The position numbers and the translations under genes are program-made. Shown piece by piece: positions 17,853 to 25,329 of a DNA stretch of 46,495 nucleotides. This stretch comes from JANXXV01 sp038230275 (lineage in GTDB: Bacteria; Acidobacteriota; Terriglobia; Bryobacterales; Bryobacteraceae), in the NCBI GenBank assembly GCA_038230275.1, contig JBBRNO010000041.1, positions 1-46,495 on the forward strand, read 5' to 3'. The notes under the pieces were generated by a model. The model was not told where the DNA came from, searched no databases, and saw only the letters and a list, made by a program, of their open reading frames with translations. Numbering within the stretch: the stretch's first letter is position 1; every line of letters starts with the position of its first letter.

Positions 17853-18403
17853 CTCCGATGAAAAATACCGCGCAGCGAGTTGGATCGGAATTGTTCGATG
17901 ACAGCAGCGTCAATGCATTTGCCATTCTCGATGGCGCGTCGATTCCCGGTCTGGTCCAACACCTGCACCGCTGCGATCCCATTCGGGAGTGCTTATACCG
18001 GGGCGAACTGCAACCGGATATTGCTGAAGTGGCGCCCTATGTGGTCCAGTTAGAGCCTGGCACTGAGTTCACAGACATGGTGATAAACCAAGGCTGGGGA
18101 AATCATTGGGGTATCTTCGCCTTGGCCGCGGCGGATTTGTTCACGATGCGCCAGCACTTAAGAAGATTTTTGACCGTGCATGACAGCACCGGGAAGCCGC
18201 TGCTGTTCCGGTATTACGATCCGCGTGTGATGAGCATTTACTTACCCACCTGTAAGCCGGAGGAAGTGAAGGCCATGTTCGGTCCCGTTTCCAGATACTT
18301 TATGGAAACCCAGTCGCCGGACACTGCGTTGTCGTTCCAACACAAAGACGGTTCGCTGGTGCAAAAGAAAGTGCCGCTGACCGAAGTTCAGGGAAGGAGG
18401 TAA
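17849..18403 (+). CDS. DUF4123 T6SS effector chaperone
   Basis: DUF4123 proteins (Tap-1/TEC type) are adaptors that load effectors onto VgrG. This 184-residue protein has the family pattern: AFAILDGASIPGL near residue 23, CLYRGELQPDIAEVAPYVVQL near residues 47-67 (here cited in part), WGNHWGIF, LRRFLTVHDSTGKPLLFRYYDPRVMSIYLP and FGPVSRYF. The ATGA overlap with vgrG indicates coupled translation. The gene downstream is a PAAR protein. The only plausible cargo gene nearby is the metallopeptidase upstream of vgrG, so partner identity is inferred. Confidence 0.88.
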   Translation: MTPMKNTAQRVGSELFDDSSVNAFAILDGASIPGLVQHLHRCDPIRECLYRGELQPDIAEVAPYVVQLEPGTEFTDMVINQGWGNHWGIFALAAADLFTMRQHLRRFLTVHDSTGKPLLFRYYDPRVMSIYLPTCKPEEVKAMFGPVSRYFMETQSPDTALSFQHKDGSLVQKKVPLTEVQGRR

Positions 18404-18412
18404 GGAAACCAT

Positions 18413-18913
18413 ATGCCAACTGGTCCCGCCGCACGAATAATGGATCCGGTGGTGCACCCACTGCCCCCAGTGTTGCAGCCCGGCCCCGGGAGCCCGGACA
18501 CGCTTATCGGGATGAAGCCGGCGTGGCGCGGGGTTGGCGAAGCCGGCGCCGCAGCCATTCAGTCCGCAAAGCAGACAGCCGACACGGCGCTCAAACTGGC
18601 CGCGGCCGCAACTTTGTCGGCCATGGGTACGCCGGGTGCTCCGGCGGCGAAGCTTGCGGAGGAAACCCTGAAGACCCAAACGCTTGCCGCCATGACCAGC
18701 ATGATCGCCGGCGCCGCCGGCGGCGCGGATATCCACGCTTGCGTTACGCCGCTCCCTCTTCCTCCCCATGGCCCCGGTGTTGTTGTCGACGGCAGTAAAA
18801 CAGTGATGATCAACAACTTGCCGGCTTGCCGGATGATGGACACAATCGTCGAACCGCTGGGTCCTCCGAACAAGATTGCGATGGGCGAGCCGACCGTCAT
18901 CATTGGCGGCTAG
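18413..18913 (+). CDS. PAAR spike-tip protein with internal insertion
   Basis: PAAR proteins form the sharp zinc-bound cone on VgrG. The 166-residue protein has an N-terminal PAAR-like part (AARIMDPVVHPLPPV, residues 6-20) and a C-terminal part (GADIHACVTPLP, then MINNLPACRMMDTI, residues 104-146, ending MGEPTVIIGG). Between them, residues about 41-103 are an Ala-rich, probably helical stretch that is absent from minimal PAAR proteins of about 95 residues. The stop is followed after 24 bases by an unrelated permease, so this gene closes the T6SS block. The fold call is good; the role of the insertion is unknown. Confidence 0.85.
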   Translation: MPTGPAARIMDPVVHPLPPVLQPGPGSPDTLIGMKPAWRGVGEAGAAAIQSAKQTADTALKLAAAATLSAMGTPGAPAAKLAEETLKTQTLAAMTSMIAGAAGGADIHACVTPLPLPPHGPGVVVDGSKTVMINNLPACRMMDTIVEPLGPPNKIAMGEPTVIIGG

Positions 18914-18937
18914 CGGCAACGGGTTTCCCAGCCTGGC

Positions 18938-19972
18938 ATGAATGCCCGAGCGGTAGTCCTCTTCCTGATCACCTTCGCGGCCATCTTACTGGTTGGCCTG
19001 ATTGCACTGCCGTTTCTGCCCGCAATCACCGGGGCAATCGGGCTTGCCGCCATCACCCACCACCAGCATGACTGGCTGCGGAAGAAGATCAGAAACCAGA
19101 ACGTAGCGGCGAGTCTGATGTTGACTCTGGTGATTTTGATCCTGGTGATTCCCGCGGCCTTCGTCATCAGTGGAGTGGCCCGCCAGGTTAGCCAAGCGTC
19201 CCATTATTTCCAAGGGCCAGACTTCCAACAGAACCTCACTGGGTTAATGGCGCAGTATCCAAGAGTCGCATCCGCGGTTGACCGCCTGGAACAGGAGTTC
19301 GATCTGGGAGACGCAGTGCAGCAAGTCTCCCGATTCATCGCCTCTCATATCGGTGGTTTTCTTGGCGGCTCGGCAGCCACTCTCACGCAGCTAATTCTTA
19401 TGCTGTTCACCCTGTTCTTTCTGTATCGCGACCGGGAAGACGCTATCCGGATCTTGCGATCGCTGCTTCCCTTAGAGGAACGGGAGAAGAGTGTACTTCT
19501 TTCGCGCATATACGACACCCTTTGCGCAACCCTGCAAGGCAGCCTGAGCATTGCGCTGATCCAGGGAACGCTGGGTGGGGCAATGTTCTGGTTGCTCGGC
19601 CTTCCGGCCGCCTTGCTCTGGGGCGTCTTCATGAGCATCATGGCCCTGATCCCGTCACTGGGCACGTTTCTCGTATGGATGCCGGCTGCTATCTACCTGT
19701 TTCTGAGCGGCCAGCACTGGAAAGCCGTCATTCTATTTGCCTGGGGTGCCCTGGTTGTCGGGACCATCGACAATATCCTGTATCCCACTCTAGTGGGCTC
19801 GCGATTGCAGCTTCACACGGTGGCCATTCTCTTCTCCGTTCTTGGCGCGATCGCCTTGGTGGGAATACCGGGAATCATTCTTGGGCCGCTAATATTGAAC
19901 GTAACGCTTACGCTCATTGCCTTCGGGCAGGAACGGGCGCCCGTCTCACACGACAGTTCCGCCGGCAGCTGA
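18938..19972 (+). CDS. AI-2E family (PerM-like) permease
   Basis: This 344-residue inner-membrane protein has about seven hydrophobic segments. Two lie near the N terminus (VLFLITFAAILLVGLIALPF and LMLTLVILILVIPAAFVISG) and are followed by a large soluble loop with SRFIASHIGG. The C-terminal half is strongly hydrophobic, with a PSLGTFLVWMPAAIYL motif and GIPGIILGPLIL. This is the layout of the AI-2E/PerM family, whose members include exporters and Na+/H+ antiporters; substrate cannot be read from sequence. It starts 24 bases after the PAAR gene, so it may be read through from the T6SS operon, but nothing links the functions. The ribosome site is weak. Confidence 0.88.
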   Translation: MNARAVVLFLITFAAILLVGLIALPFLPAITGAIGLAAITHHQHDWLRKKIRNQNVAASLMLTLVILILVIPAAFVISGVARQVSQASHYFQGPDFQQNLTGLMAQYPRVASAVDRLEQEFDLGDAVQQVSRFIASHIGGFLGGSAATLTQLILMLFTLFFLYRDREDAIRILRSLLPLEEREKSVLLSRIYDTLCATLQGSLSIALIQGTLGGAMFWLLGLPAALLWGVFMSIMALIPSLGTFLVWMPAAIYLFLSGQHWKAVILFAWGALVVGTIDNILYPTLVGSRLQLHTVAILFSVLGAIALVGIPGIILGPLILNVTLTLIAFGQERAPVSHDSSAGS

Positions 19973-19974
19973 AG

Positions 19975-20147
19975 CTACGGCGGCGGATGAAGCACCGCCG
20001 GATCCCGCTTGCCGCGGCAGGCATCCATGTCGCGCTCTGCCGCCTTCACTTCGTTTGCGAGTCCGCCGGTTGTACGATCGTTCATTTGCGCATACAGGCT
20101 TAGGCTCTTCTGTTTCAGACTTGCGCATTCGGCCAGGCGCCCCGGCG
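19975..20147 (-). pseudogene. C-terminal coding remnant joined to a sigma factor remnant
   Basis: On the minus strand this frame reads as protein-like, with RLAECASLKQKSLSLYAQM, then a charged helix EVKAAERDMDACRGKRD and a TAG at 19977-19975. It lacks its own start and follows directly after the break in the ECF sigma factor remnant. It looks like the end of another gene fused to the sigma fragment by deletion. I do not recognise the family, and the call is tentative. Confidence 0.3.
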
Positions 20148-20580
20148 GCGGCCCTGCTGCGGGTCCATCGCCGCCAAGGTGCTCATCGCGTCGTCCAAGG
20201 CCACCAGATTCAAGTCGCGCCGCTGCGGAACGCCGGTCGCCTCATCCAGTTCCAGCTTGCAAACTCCCCCGCCCCTCTTTTCGGCGTCATGGGTACGTGC
20301 GTGGTCCACCAGCGCGCCGGATCATTTGCGCGGCGACCGCGAAAAAGTGCGCGCGGTTTTGCCACTGCACGGCTTTCCGATCCACCATGCGCAAGTTAGC
20401 CTCATGCACCACGGCTGTACTCTGCAGCGTGTGGTCTGCCCGTTCCCGCCGCAGATATCGTTTTGCCAGCCGGTGCAATTCGCCATAAACCAGTGGCATC
20501 AACGCTTCGAGCGCCTTCTTATCGCCGTTGGTCCAACTGACCAGAAGCCCGGTAACGCCGGCCTGAGTCCGAGTCTTCAT
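20148..20580 (-). pseudogene. Decayed TIGR02999-type ECF sigma factor
   Basis: Two frames together give a recognisable sigma-70 family protein of the TIGR02999 ECF group. From the ATG at 20580 the text runs TRTQAGVTGLLVSW, ALMPLVYGELHRLAKRYLRR, STAVVHEANLRMVDRKAVQW and AHFFAVAAQMIRR. Near 20309 the frame shifts, and the match continues in another frame with DHARTHDAEKRGGG and NLVALDDAMSTLAAMDPQQGR. It then ends: region 4 with its helix-turn-helix, expected after DPQQGR, is missing and unrelated sequence follows. Without region 4 it cannot bind a -35 element. It is a clear pseudogene. Confidence 0.8.
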
Positions 20581-20610
20581 AAAGGAGGAATGGGATCGCC
20601 AGAGTCTATT

Positions 20611-21432
20611 ATGAAACAAGTGAACATCGTCATTGTGGGGTGCGGATTTACCGGAAGCAGGGTTGCATCCAGATTGCTGTCCGCAGGTGCCCGCGTGCTA
20701 ATTACGGTTCGTAATCCGGAAAATGCCGCGGCATTGCAGCGGCAAGGGGCGGAAGTAATTGCCTGGGATGCCGCCAACCCGCAACCGCTACCCATACCCG
20801 ACGGTGCAGCGCTGCTGCACTCGGTTCCGTCGCTGCAGGTATCGGGTCAACCCGCGGACCCCACGCCGGCACTCCTCGCGGCCTTGCGCGGTACTCCTTC
20901 GCGCATGGTCTACTTGTCTACCACCGGCGTCTATGGGCCGGTTCGCGACGTGGACCACGGTACGCCGGTCAACCCTCAATCGAGCCGGGAGCAAGTTCGC
21001 GTCGATGCGGAAAAGGCCGTGTCGGGCGGCCCTTGGTCCAGCCTGATTCTGCGCCCTGCCGCCATCTACGGTCCTGGCAGGGGCATTCACGTATCCATGG
21101 CTCGCGGAGAATACAGCCTGGTTGGACCGGGGCAGAACTTTGTATCGCGGATCCATGTAGACGATCTGGCTGCGCACGCAGAGGCGGGCCTGCTTTCAAG
21201 TGTAGAGGGTGCGTATCCGGTGGCCGACGAACACCCTTGCCCGGCGATCGAAATCGCCGAATTCTGTGCAAAGCTGTTGCAGGTTCCCATGCCCGGAACG
21301 GTGCAAGCCGAGGAGGTCCACCATACCAGACGAGCCGATCGCCGCGTGGACGGCAGCGAGATTCGTCGCTTATTGGGCGTGCGGCTGCGTTATCCTTCTT
21401 ATCACACTGGTATACCCGCTTCCCTCAGTTAA
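20611..21432 (+). CDS. NAD(P)-binding Rossmann protein, epimerase-like
   Basis: This 273-residue protein resembles atypical extended SDR/NAD-dependent epimerase proteins such as YeeZ. Its Rossmann start is VNIVIVGCGFTGSRVASRLL with the GxGxxG pattern. A SMVYLSTTGVYG-like block (RMVYLSTTGVYGP) lies near residue 100, then LILRPAAIYGPGRG, and RIHVDDLA near residue 175. There is no canonical YxxxK pair in the expected place, so the reaction is uncertain. The start is unsure: ATG 20611 begins the Rossmann strand but lacks a close ribosome site, while ATG 20590 touches GGAGG. The frame is open upstream over the sigma remnant, which is not coding here. The stop overlaps lpxA by 4 bases, convergently. 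Confidence 0.72.
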   Translation: MKQVNIVIVGCGFTGSRVASRLLSAGARVLITVRNPENAAALQRQGAEVIAWDAANPQPLPIPDGAALLHSVPSLQVSGQPADPTPALLAALRGTPSRMVYLSTTGVYGPVRDVDHGTPVNPQSSREQVRVDAEKAVSGGPWSSLILRPAAIYGPGRGIHVSMARGEYSLVGPGQNFVSRIHVDDLAAHAEAGLLSSVEGAYPVADEHPCPAIEIAEFCAKLLQVPMPGTVQAEEVHHTRRADRRVDGSEIRRLLGVRLRYPSYHTGIPASLS

Positions 21433-22217
21433 GGCCTGCAGATGCCCCGTTTGCTGGCCGCGATAAATGCCAGCAAGTGGCGGGTATATTCGGAATCGCA
21501 CTCTAACGCGATGCGTTCCACCGCGGCAGCCAGCCCCAATCCCGAACGGTATAAAATCCGATAGGCGCGTTTCAGCGCCGCCACGTCCGCCGCGGGTACG
21601 CCGGCGCGCTTCAGCCCCACCAGGTTCAAGCCCTTCGGAGTAATGTCGAATTCCGAATAGAGAAAATACGGCGGCGCGTCGTTGTTTACTCTGGAGTTTC
21701 CGCCAATCATTGCCAGCCGTCCAATCTTCGAAAATTGATGAATCACCACTCCGCCGGAGATGAACGCCTGGTCTTCAATCTCCACGTATCCGGCAACCAG
21801 CGCGCAACTGGCGATCACCACGTGATTTCCGATCTTTGCGTTATGGGCAATATGCCCCGACGTCATGATGTAGTTGTCGTCGCCGATTTCGGTCACTGAT
21901 TCCGGCCGCGTCCCGCGCGAAATTGTATAGTGCTCGCGAATCTTGTTCCTGTTCCCGATTCGCAAATAGCTGCGCTGGCCTGAGAATGCCTTGTCCAGCG
22001 GGTCGGTGCCAAGCACCGTACCGGCGGAAATTTCGTTCTGCTCCCCCAGGGTGGTCCAGCGCTTTACATACACATAGGGCTCCAAGCGGCTGGAAGCGCC
22101 CAGCTCTACGTCAGCTTCAATTACACAATAATCCGCAATCACGCAATGCGGGCCAATCTTCGCTCCCGGGTGCACGCGTGCCGTCTCAGCCACCATGGCC
22201 GAAGGGTCAATGGACAT
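21429..22217 (-). CDS. lpxA: Acyl-ACP--UDP-GlcNAc O-acyltransferase LpxA
   Basis: LpxA performs the first step of lipid A synthesis, moving an acyl chain from ACP to the 3-OH of UDP-GlcNAc in the cytoplasm. From the ATG at 22217 there are 262 residues, the family length. Left-handed beta-helix hexapeptides run through the first two thirds (VHPGAKIGPHCVIADYCVI, EISAGTVLGTDPLDKAF). HIAHNAKIGNHVVIASCALVAG contains the histidine that serves as catalytic base. VIHQFSKIGRLAMIGGNSRV follows. The frame stays open upstream to 22676, but that part is antisense to lpxD. The ATG lies only 7 bases from the lpxD start on the other strand. Confidence 0.95.
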   Translation of the reverse strand: MSIDPSAMVAETARVHPGAKIGPHCVIADYCVIEADVELGASSRLEPYVYVKRWTTLGEQNEISAGTVLGTDPLDKAFSGQRSYLRIGNRNKIREHYTISRGTRPESVTEIGDDNYIMTSGHIAHNAKIGNHVVIASCALVAGYVEIEDQAFISGGVVIHQFSKIGRLAMIGGNSRVNNDAPPYFLYSEFDITPKGLNLVGLKRAGVPAADVAALKRAYRILYRSGLGLAAAVERIALECDSEYTRHLLAFIAASKRGICRP

Positions 22218-22224
22218 TCCTTGT

Positions 22225-23268
22225 ATGATACGGAAGTTGAGCCACCAATACGTAAGAGAGATCGCCGGACTGCTGGATGCCGAATTTGAAGGTGACGGAG
22301 ATCTAGCAATCTCAGCAGCCGCGTCCATTGAATCCGCGGGGGCATCAGAAATCTCGTTCATCGGAAATCGCAAGGCATTTTCGCAAGCCGAACTGTCGCG
22401 CGCCGGTTGCTTGATCGTGCCGCCAGGCTTCCCGAATCCTTCCGGCCGCACCGTTATCCGCGCCGCGCAACCGCGCAACGCATTCGCCGCCGTAGTGGCG
22501 CGCCTGCATCCAAAGACGGACCCTTCCCCTGGCATCCATCCCACCGCCGTGGTTTCGCCCACCGCCGTAGTGGCGCCTGGCTGCTCCATTGGCCCGCACG
22601 CGGTCATCGGAGACCAGGCACGCCTGGGTCCCGCGTGTGTAATCGGTGCAGGCTCCGTGATTGACGCGGGTGTCACGCTGGGGCACGCGTGCCTGCTTTA
22701 CGCAAATGTAACGATCTACGCCGATGTGGAAATCGGCGATCGGGCGGTGCTGCATTCGGGCTGCGTCATCGGCGCCGACGGTTTCGGCTTTGTGCTCACC
22801 GCGCAAGGCTACGAAAAATTTCCACAGATCGGGCGCGTCAGCATTGGCAACGACGTGGAGATCGGCGCCAATTCCTGCGTCGATCGCGCCGCCCTGGGCG
22901 TTACGTCCATCGGCGATGGAACCAAGCTGGATAATATGGTTCACATTGGCCACAACTGCCAGATTGGCCGTCATGTGGTAATCGCGGCGCAAACCGGCAT
23001 CTCGGGCGCCGTTGTAGTTGAGGACTATGCGGTGATCGGCGGACAAGTGGGCATCGGCGACAAAGCTCGCATCGAGACACGAGCCGTGGTGGGTTCGGGT
23101 TCGGGCATCTTGACGTCGAAAATCGTGCGCAGCGGAGAGGTGGTCTGGGGAACGCCAGCGCGCCCGCTGAAGAAGTACCTGCGGCAACAGGCAGCCGTCG
23201 GCCGTATCGAAGAAATGCGTGACGAACTGGCCGATCTGCGGAAGCGGATGAAAGAACTGGAAACGTAA
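22225..23268 (+). CDS. lpxD: UDP-3-O-acyl-glucosamine N-acyltransferase LpxD
   Basis: LpxD adds the second acyl chain, on nitrogen, in lipid A synthesis. The 347-residue protein has a uridine-binding N-terminal domain (ISFIGNRKAF near residue 50), a beta-helix core with many hexapeptides, and the diagnostic GADGFGF motif followed by KFPQIGRVSIGNDVEIGANSC. HIGHNCQIGRHV contains the catalytic histidine of the family. A C-terminal helix ends MRDELADLRKRMKELET. ATG 22225 was chosen because it starts the conserved MIRKLS-type opening; ATG 22210, with a closer GAAGGG, is a possible alternative. It is divergent from lpxA with almost no gap. Confidence 0.94.
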   Translation: MIRKLSHQYVREIAGLLDAEFEGDGDLAISAAASIESAGASEISFIGNRKAFSQAELSRAGCLIVPPGFPNPSGRTVIRAAQPRNAFAAVVARLHPKTDPSPGIHPTAVVSPTAVVAPGCSIGPHAVIGDQARLGPACVIGAGSVIDAGVTLGHACLLYANVTIYADVEIGDRAVLHSGCVIGADGFGFVLTAQGYEKFPQIGRVSIGNDVEIGANSCVDRAALGVTSIGDGTKLDNMVHIGHNCQIGRHVVIAAQTGISGAVVVEDYAVIGGQVGIGDKARIETRAVVGSGSGILTSKIVRSGEVVWGTPARPLKKYLRQQAAVGRIEEMRDELADLRKRMKELET

Positions 23269-23276
23269 TTTCCAGT
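23256..23276. other. Perfect stem-loop spanning the lpxD stop
   Basis: ACTGGAAA (23256-23263) and TTTCCAGT (23269-23276) form an 8-bp stem around CGTAA, and the lpxD TAA stop covers 23266-23268 inside it. There is no T-run after the stem, so it is at best a weak terminator or a 3' stabilising hairpin. It is the only structured element in the 106-base gap before the kinase gene. Confidence 0.35.
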
Positions 23277-23374
23277 ACGTTTCACGCAGCAGCACCACCC
23301 CCATACTGCGCCGTAAAAAGTCCTATTCTGATCTCTGGAGAAAATGCCGATGGTATACTGTGGCAGTTTCACGC

Positions 23375-25288
23375 ATGAGTTTCGAAATCGGAGAGATTAC
23401 CGGGGACTACGAGATAGTCAGTGTACTCGGCGCCGGCGGTATGGGAAAGGTGTATAAGGTCCGCAATATCCTTTCCGACCGCTTCGACGCCATGAAGGTT
23501 TTGCTTCCTGACCTGACCAGTGACACGGAACTGGCGGACCGGTTCCTGCGCGAGATCAAAGTCCAGGCGCGCCTCAATCATCCGAATATCGCCTCGCTTC
23601 ACACCGCACTGCACATTGAGAACCAACTATTGATGATCATGGAGTTGGTGGAAGGCAACAACCTGGAACAGGAGCTTTGCCGCGGTCCGGTCCTCTATCA
23701 GGATGCCGAGGGTTATCTCATTCAAATCTTGTCGGCGCTGGAATACGCTCACAAAAACGGCGTTGTCCATCGCGACATTAAGCCTGCGAACATTATCCTG
23801 ATGCCATCCGGGCAAGTGAAACTGATGGATTTCGGGATCGCCCGGGTTGCCGCCGACCGCAGCCTGACTAAGACTGGAATTGCCCTGGGAACACTGTTTT
23901 ACCTGTCCCCTGAACAGATTCAAGGGGAGCATCCTGACGCCAGATCGGACATCTACGCGCTGGGGGTGACGTTCTACGAGGTGCTCACCGGAAAACGGCC
24001 CATTGATGGAGACAGCGACTATTCCATCATGACCGCGCATCTGACGCACACACCGCAACATCCGACGGAATTGAATCCACTGGTGCCACCTGCCTTGGCA
24101 GAAGTGATTCTAAAGTCTCTGGCAAAATCCGCCGACGAGCGTTTTCAATCCGCTGGGGAGTTTCTCGAGGCGGTGATTGAAGCCAAGCGAAACCCGAGGA
24201 AAACCGCGAAGCCGCAAGTAGAGGTGCTGCCGGCACCGCCTCCTCAGGTCATCCGCGCGCCCGGTAAGAGGTGGTCCCCGGTTTGGATAGGCGCTGCCGC
24301 GCTGGTTCTGGTGGCGGGTTTGGGAATCGCCAAGTTTTCCAGTAGCCGGAATACACCAGTTCCGGCTCCGGTCGCCAGCCGGCCAGCAGCCGTTCCAGCA
24401 GCCGCGCCCGGAGTAATTCCAGATTCGCCGCCAAAACAAGAACCGGCGGCGCCGGCGGTTCAGACGGTATCGGTACCCGCGCCCACGGACAGCAAATCGA
24501 AACTCGCCGGAGTAAGGCTTCCGGCGCCCTCGGCTACCACTCTGGCGCCTGCTCGCCCGTCGGCCGTTCCGGTGTCCAGTTCGCCGGTCGCCGTTGCGCA
24601 ACTGGAGCGTCCCATTCCATCCGCGCGGCCCCAAACGCAGACAACCGTTCCACCACAGCAACCGGCGGCACAACAACCCGCCCAGGCCGCATCAGCCGCG
24701 AAAGACCCGCGGGCGATTTTGCAAGAAGAATGGGATCGTGCGAGTAACTCCAAGGACATTTCCGCCTTGCAGGATTTTCAGCAAAAGCATCCCGATTCCC
24801 CCCTAGCCGCACAAGCCGCCGCGCGGATCGAATTGCATTCCTGGGAAGCCGTGACCGGATCCAAGGACGTAAAAGCGCTCCACGCTTTTCGTGCGCAATT
24901 TCCAAATGGCCCCCATACAAGCCAAGCGGGGGCTGAGCTCGACGCACTGGAGGCGGAGGCGAATAGCCGGGCCATCCTCAACGTTTTAGCCAGCTACCGG
25001 GCCGCGTATGAGAGCCGGGACACCGGAGCAATTCAAAGTATTTGGCCCTCGCTGGGACAGGATGACTTGGCCAAGATCAACGGTTTCTTCAAGGCAACGC
25101 GGTCCGCGAAAATGGTACTGCAGCCGGTAGGCCAACCCAAGTTCACCGGCGATACCGTGGCCATTGCCTGCGTTCGCTCCGTCACGGCACAGATGAAAGA
25201 TGGAACACGGCAGCGGCCCATCGATCAGAATGTCACTGTGCGGCTGAAGAAATCCGGCCTCGGCTGGGTGATCACCGCCTTGGAATAA
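23375..25288 (+). CDS. Membrane-anchored Ser/Thr protein kinase with NTF2-like C-terminal part
   Basis: This 637-residue Hanks-type kinase has GAGGMG (residues 19-24), the ATP-site Lys41, HRDIKPANI (Asp134), DFG (Asp152) and a LSPEQIQGE activation-segment end. The kinase domain ends near residue 270. One membrane segment follows (residues about 302-323, WIGAAALVLVAGLGIAKF). Next comes a Pro/Ala-rich, presumably periplasmic stretch (about 330-450), then helical repeats (LQDFQQKHPDSPLAAQAAAR). The last domain (about 535-637) looks like an NTF2/SnoaL fold, with ASYRAAYESRDTGAIQSIWP. The ATG at 23375 begins right at the kinase, and TATACT at 23354-23359 could be its -10 box. The signal sensed is unknown. 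Confidence 0.93.
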   Translation: MSFEIGEITGDYEIVSVLGAGGMGKVYKVRNILSDRFDAMKVLLPDLTSDTELADRFLREIKVQARLNHPNIASLHTALHIENQLLMIMELVEGNNLEQELCRGPVLYQDAEGYLIQILSALEYAHKNGVVHRDIKPANIILMPSGQVKLMDFGIARVAADRSLTKTGIALGTLFYLSPEQIQGEHPDARSDIYALGVTFYEVLTGKRPIDGDSDYSIMTAHLTHTPQHPTELNPLVPPALAEVILKSLAKSADERFQSAGEFLEAVIEAKRNPRKTAKPQVEVLPAPPPQVIRAPGKRWSPVWIGAAALVLVAGLGIAKFSSSRNTPVPAPVASRPAAVPAAAPGVIPDSPPKQEPAAPAVQTVSVPAPTDSKSKLAGVRLPAPSATTLAPARPSAVPVSSSPVAVAQLERPIPSARPQTQTTVPPQQPAAQQPAQAASAAKDPRAILQEEWDRASNSKDISALQDFQQKHPDSPLAAQAAARIELHSWEAVTGSKDVKALHAFRAQFPNGPHTSQAGAELDALEAEANSRAILNVLASYRAAYESRDTGAIQSIWPSLGQDDLAKINGFFKATRSAKMVLQPVGQPKFTGDTVAIACVRSVTAQMKDGTRQRPIDQNVTVRLKKSGLGWVITALE

Positions 25289-25329
25289 TCAGCTTCCGGT
25301 TTTCAATTAGTTAGAATCGAGAGATCCAA

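Noticed and set aside
20179..20610. N-terminal extension of the epimerase-like gene
   Set aside because: This stretch is the reverse complement of the ECF sigma remnant, and the Rossmann fold starts only at 20611.
22218..22676. N-terminal extension of lpxA
   Set aside because: It is antisense to lpxD, and the LpxA family start MSIDPSAMV fits at 22217.
22345..23304. Minus-strand open frame over lpxD
   Set aside because: Shadow of a conserved beta-helix gene; codes mostly for His and Asp repeats mirrored from hexapeptides.
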